Assembly: GCA_948146395.1 (NCBI GenBank) | Contig: OX411558.1 | Span: 50,455,122 to 50,519,121 of the forward strand | DNA length: 64,000 nucleotides | Reading direction: 5' to 3' | Source of the DNA: Fragum whitleyi | Taxonomy: Eukaryota; Mollusca; Bivalvia; Cardiida; Cardiidae | In this document: piece after piece, positions 43,846 through 64,000 of the stretch | Layout: the number at the start of each line of letters is the position of its first letter | Numbering within the stretch: the stretch's first letter is position 1 | Translations under genes and position numbers: made by a program | Notes under the pieces: model-generated | Seen by the model: the letters and a program-made list of their open reading frames with translations, nothing else | Database searches by the model: none | What the model was told of the DNA's origin: nothing

Positions 43846-44140
43846 AGGGGTTTGAAATTCCCTTGCCCGACTTGTCCCACAGGCTTTTCCACTTGCAGGC
43901 AAGTACATTTTTCTTGGCCACTTGTCTGTGGACAAGTGAATACCAGAGCAAATCTTGGAACAGTACTAAAAATATCTAGGAGAAAAGTCATCCTATTGTT
44001 TGTATCGAATTGGAGAACATTGTCTTTAATGAAGAAAATGCTGGAATACAGCATTTACTTCATTAAGAAAAAATGTTTTCCCAATAATTATCAATTCATT
44101 TATTTGTGGTCAGGTTAATTTTGATCCTGGACTGAACTGA
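43846..44140. repeat. Truncated relative of the AGGGGT-end element
   Basis: AGGGGTTTGAAATTCCCTT start, CACTTGTCTGTGGACAAGTG, and the TTAATGAAGAAAATGCTGG hairpin. The right end is not clear. It lies just past the receptor gene's last exon. Confidence 0.45.
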
Positions 44141-44211
44141 ACTGAATCTGTAACTCTGTTGAAATTTATCAAAGTATAAAAGCACTTGAATATATACGTC
44201 ATTTAGTTTTT

Positions 44212-47200
44212 AGCTCACCTGAGCACAAAGTGCTCAAGGTGAGCTATTGGGATCGTAGAATGTCCGTCGTTCGTTGTCAGTCGTCCGTCGTCAACAATTT
44301 CTTTAAACATCTTCTCCTCCTAAACCAGTTGGCCAATCTTGATGAAACTTGGCAGGGATGTTCCTTGGGTCAAGCTCTACCAAAGTTGTTCAAATAAATG
44401 AAATTCACCCTTAACTTTCCCTTTACCCTTAACAAAAAGGGTAAAAATATAAAAATATTTAAAAATCTTCTCTGAAACCAGAAGGCAGACAGCTTTCATA
44501 TTTGGTATGTAGCATCGTGTAGTGGACCTTTACCAAGTTTGTTCATATCAAGACCCTGGGGTTAATTTGGGCTTTGCCCAGGCCCAACCCTTTTTAGCTC
44601 ACCTGAGCACAACATGCTCAAGTGAGCTATTGTGATCACCTTTTGTCCGTGCGTCATCCGTCGTCCGTCGTCCGTCAACAATTTCTTTAAACGACATCTC
44701 CTCCTAAACTACTAGGCCAATTTTAACCAAACTTGGCAGAAATGTTTCTTAGGTGGTCCCCTTTAAGAATTGCTAAAAGAATTGAAATCGGTGAAAAACT
44801 CTGGTTGCTATGGCAACCAAAGTTAAAAATTTAAGAAAATCTTTAAAATTCTTCTTCTTCTGAACCAGCAGCCCTACAGCCTTGAAATTTGGTATGGATG
44901 ATCAGCTCATAGACCTTAATAAAAATAGCTAAAATCATATCTGTTGGGCCACCAGGTGCGGAGCATCAGGGGGGAGGGGGTAGTACTTTGGGTAAATTTT
45001 GTTATCTTTAACCTTCTTCTTCTTCTGATCATGAAGGCCTACAGCCTTAAAATTTTGCATGTATCATCACCTCATAGACCTTAATAAAAATAGCTAAAAT
45101 CATATCTGTAGGGCCACCAGGTGCGGAGCACCAGGGGGGAGGGGGTAGTACTTTGATGAAAATTTTGTAATCTTTAACCTTTTTCTTCTTCTAAACCAGG
45201 AGACCTACAGATTTGAATATTGGCATGGATGATCAGCATATGGACCTTCATAAAAATACCTAAAATCATGACTGTAGATTCACCAGGTGCATAGCACCAG
45301 GGGGGGAGGGTAGTACTTTTGTGAAAATTTTGTAATCTTTAACCTTCTTCTTCTTCTGAACCACAAGCCCTACAGACTTGAAAATTGGCATGGAGGATCA
45401 GCTCATAGACCTTAATATAAATAGCTAAAATCATGACTGTAAAGCCACCAGGTGCGGAGCACCAGGGGGGAGGGGGGAGTACTTTTGTGAAAATTTTGTA
45501 ACTTTAATCTTCATCTTCTAATGAACCAGGAGCCCTACAGACTTCAATATTGGCATGGATGATAAGCATAATTATGGATCTAAAATAAAATAGCTAAAAT
45601 CATGAATGTAGGGCCACCAGATGCGTAGCATTAGGGGGCAGGGGTTAGTACTTTGGATCAATTTTGAAATCTTTAACCTTATTCTTCTCCTGGATCAGGA
45701 ACCCTACAGACTTGAAAATTGTCATGGGTGATCAATATATTGACATTAATAATAGCTAAAATCACGACTGTAGGGTCACCAGGTGCTGAGTAGTACTTTG
45801 GATCATTTTTGAAATCTTTAAACTTCTTCTAATGAGCCAGGAGTCCTACAGACTTGAAAATTGGTATGGATGATCAGCATATGGACATATATTGAATTAG
45901 CTAAAATCATGACTGTAGATTCACCGGGTGCAGAGCATCTTGGGGGAGGGGGGAGTGCTTTGTTGAGAATTTTGAATCCCTACAGCATTTATATTTGACA
46001 TGGATTGATCAACTCATTAAAGAAAATTTTAAAAGTCTCAGACTCAGCCTGTATATCTGGCATAGATTAGCTGATCACGGACCTTTTATGGAAAAAGGTT
46101 AAATAAATAATGTCCAGGGGAGGAGCAGAGGGGGGGAATGATTATTTCAAATGTTATCTGATTGAATAAGTGAAAATCTCTTTTTCTGTGGTTGCATGGA
46201 CATACCTAGGTAATGAAGCTTTTTTCTCAGGTGAGCGACCCAGGGCCAACAGCCCTCTTGTTAGATAGAATCAAAGAGCGAAAAATCTTCTTCTCTGTAA
46301 CCAGATTGCAGACAGCTTAAAGATTTGATGTGTAGCATCACCTAGTAGGCCTCTACCAAGTTTGTTCATAACAAGACCCTTGGGTCATATTTGGGCTTTG
46401 CACGGGTGCATTCCTTTATCTCTTATGAGCACAAAGGGTAAAAAAATGAAAATCTTCAAAAATCTTCTTCTCTGAAACCAGAAGGCAGACAGCTTTCATA
46501 TTTGGTATGTAGCATCATCTAGTGGACTTCTACCAAGTTTGTTGATATCAAGACCCTGGGGTCATGATTGGGCTTTGCCTAGGTGCAACCCTTTTTACAT
46601 AGAATCCAAGAGAGAAAATCTTTAAAAATCTTCTTCTCTGTAACGGGATGGCAGACAGCTTTAATATTTGGTGTGTAGCATCACCTAGTGGGCCTCTACC
46701 AAGTTTGTTCATATCAAGACCCTTGGGTCATATTTGGGCTTTGCACGGGTGCATCCCTTTATCTCTTATGAGCATGAAGGGTAAAAAAATGAATATCTTC
46801 AAAAAATCTTCTTCTATGAAACCAGAAGGCAGACAGCTTTCATATTTGGTATGAAGCATCATCTAGTGGACCTCTATCAAGTTTGTTCATATCAAAACCC
46901 TAGGATCATATTTGGGCTCCACCCGGGCGCAACCCTTTTTACATAGAATCAAAGAGCGAAAATCTTTTAAAATCTTCTTTAATCGAAACCAGAGGGCACA
47001 CTGCTTTCATTTTTGGTATGTAGCATCATCTTGTGGGCCCCTACCAAGTTTGTTCATATCAAGACCCTTGGGTCATATTTGGGCTCCACCTGGGCGCATC
47101 CCTTTCAGCTCATTTGAGCATGATGGGTGAAAATGGGAAAACCTTCAAAAATCTTCTTCTCTGAAACCAGAAGGCAGACAGCTTTCATATCTAGAATGTT

Positions 47201-47458
47201 GCATCATCTAGTGGACCTCTACCAAGTTTGTTCATATCAAGACCCTAGGGTCACTTTTGGGGTCCAGCCAGTTGCATCCCTTTTTATATAGAATCAAAGA
47301 GCAAAAAGGCATATCTGTCTTGCTCTTCGCTGAAAACGTTTCATGGTATTGATCTTAGGTAATTATCTTCTTTTTGACATCTGCCTGTCTAATTAATGTG
47401 ATGTCCCAGGGGTCATAGAGACTCAGGTGAGAGATCTAGGACCATCTTGGTCCTCTTG
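44212..47458 (+). mobile_element. HL-2 element, copy c, with a nested copy
   Basis: 5' hairpin arms AGCTCACC/GGTGAGCT and GAGCAC/GTGCTC. The core first resembles HL-1 (AACTTGGCAGGGATGTTCCTTGG), then units of about 170 bp with AAGACCCTTGGGTCATATTTG. 3' hairpin AGGACC-ATCTT-GGTCCT and CTTG. Copy d is inserted at 44596-46260. It fills the gap between the genes. Confidence 0.7.
44596..46260 (+). mobile_element. HL-2 element, copy d, nested
   Basis: AGCTCACCTGAGCAC start, TCCGTCGTCCGTCGTCCGTC, about nine units of about 164 bp with ACCAGGTGCGGAGCACCAGG, CAGGTGAGCG, then hairpin GGGC-CAACA-GCCC and TCTTG. It interrupts the CCCTTTTTAGATAGAATC phrase of copy c. Confidence 0.75.
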
Positions 47459-47466
47459 TATTTATT

Positions 47467-48133
47467 TGCTCCACTGGCTGAAGGCCACTGGGGCAGGGCT
47501 TTTTTTCACGGCGCTGTGTCTGTCATTTGTCCAAACATCATTGCATCCGGTCGTTATCTTTTTTCTTTAAAAATCTTCTTCCCAAAAACTACTGGATTTT
47601 ATGGATTTTAACCAAACTTCACAGAAATGATCCTTTGGTGACCCTCTTTCAAAGTTGTTTCAAATGTTTTTGATCCAATGTAAAACCAGGCTTTAATGAG
47701 TACGGCTAATTTCCATATATGGTAATATGTGACTTTTCTCAGAATTTCAACCAAATTCCACCTGAAAGATCCTTGAGTGACTCTTTATCAATCTACAAAA
47801 AAATATTTTGATAAGCTGAAACATGTGTCTTTAATGGTCATAGGTCATTTCTCTATATATTATTTAGTGGAAACTTTGAAAATAATTTTCTCACCACCTG
47901 ATTGATGGATATTAACCAAAATTCACTTAAATGACCCTTAATCAGTCTCCAAAAATTTATTGTGATCAAATGAGAAATATCTCTTTTTTGGGGGCCGAAT
48001 TTCTTCAAAAAGGAATCTGTTCCAGATTTGCCATTTTGATTAAATCATTCCCGGCAAAAATTGGTATGAAAGATTATTGATTAAAAGACTGCAATTTTTA
48101 AGCCAGTGGAGCAATGGGTCCTCTTTACCTCTT
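47467..48133 (+). mobile_element. HL-1 element, copy D, eroded
   Basis: GCTCCACTGGCTGAAGGCCA start, a short core like copy C, and AAGCCAGTGGAGC near the end; the 3' hairpin is degraded. Confidence 0.55.
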
Positions 48134-48152
48134 CCTATATTACTTTCATTTT

Positions 48153-48428
48153 GTTGGTTTGAAAGGGATTTTACACTGCATTCAACAATCTTTCAGTTCT
48201 ATTGTGGGGACTGGAGCACCTAACAATAGATTCCTGGTATTTCTCACACCAGTACTACTAGTACATCCTTTCCTAACCTCCAGTTGCTATCCCCCACAAG
48301 TCTACGATTATCGACGCAATGGTAGAAGACAAATTATTGGAAGGATGAATGCCACTGTTTGAGATTGAACCGGGGATGTCTAGATTGACACTCCGACGCC
48401 CTACCAACTATGCAATGGTGGCGACCCC
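48153..48428 (-). mobile_element. SINE-2, inverted copy
   Basis: Reverse complement of SINE-2, with GGAGCACCTAACAATAGATT and CTGGTATTTCTCACACC; the head ends near 48428. It lies 70 bases past the CARNS1 stop codon, so it may fall in the 3' UTR. Confidence 0.7.
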
Positions 48429-48500
48429 CTTCAATATTACTACACTTTAACCAGGAACTGCAATATAAGAAAAGCCTTCATACAAAACTATTTGAACACA

Positions 48501-63827
<15,327 letters not shown>

Positions 63828-64000
63828 CTGAAAATAAATTGCAGATAGCGTTGTATTTATATATTATAGGTGCATCTTATTTTTATAGGCCAATTTCTTC
63901 TTTTATTTTCAAGAAAATTGGCCGAATATTTTTTTTCAAGAAAAGTGCGCAAACATTGATAAACAAACATATATGAAATATTGAGTAAGCAAAAATCCAA

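Overview
The window is AT-rich, intron-rich animal DNA. The many tRNA-derived SINEs, short inverted-repeat elements and hairpin-bounded tandem-repeat elements, together with the two gene families present, suggest a lophotrochozoan, most likely a bivalve mollusc; this is an inference, as no species marker is visible.

Two genes are supported, arranged tail to tail. On the + strand (245-43430) lies the 3' part of an LDL-receptor-related receptor. Twenty exons join in one frame with matching splice phases to give 893 residues: seven LDLa repeats, EGF, calcium-binding EGF, a six-bladed YWTD beta-propeller, two EGFs, a transmembrane helix and a cytoplasmic tail with an F-x-N-P-x-Y endocytosis signal. 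The 5' end is left of the window. This layout is closest to the C-terminal cluster of megalin/LRP2. On the - strand (63827 down to 48501) lies the 3' part of a carnosine-synthase-like ATP-grasp ligase (CARNS1 family). Seven phase-matched exons give 509 residues including the complete C-terminal catalytic region; its 5' end is right of the window.

Layout: 0-8 kb, LDLa exons with several elements; 8-15 kb, a 4.85-kb foldback element inserted into an array of decayed exon copies, then a 0.8-kb inverted repeat; 15.5-19 kb, two tandem-repeat elements around an LDLa exon; 20-22 kb, the last LDLa and two EGF exons; 22-28 kb, nested elements; 28-43.4 kb, propeller, EGF, membrane and tail exons; 44-48 kb, nested elements between the genes; 48.5-64 kb, the ligase gene, with an 8.4-kb repeat-filled intron.

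Two patterns stand out. First, edges of exons, together with the adjoining splice site, have been copied in local tandem at least six times in the two genes, and the copies are decaying. Second, at least five repeat families (here HL-1 to HL-5) share one design: a hairpin at the 5' end, a GTCYGTC-rich stretch, a core that in the larger ones is a tandem array of about 155-165 bp units, a 3' hairpin followed by CTTG or CTAG, and insertion within T-runs. Three internal empty-site comparisons support insertion with little or no target duplication, which resembles Helentron/HINE-type elements.
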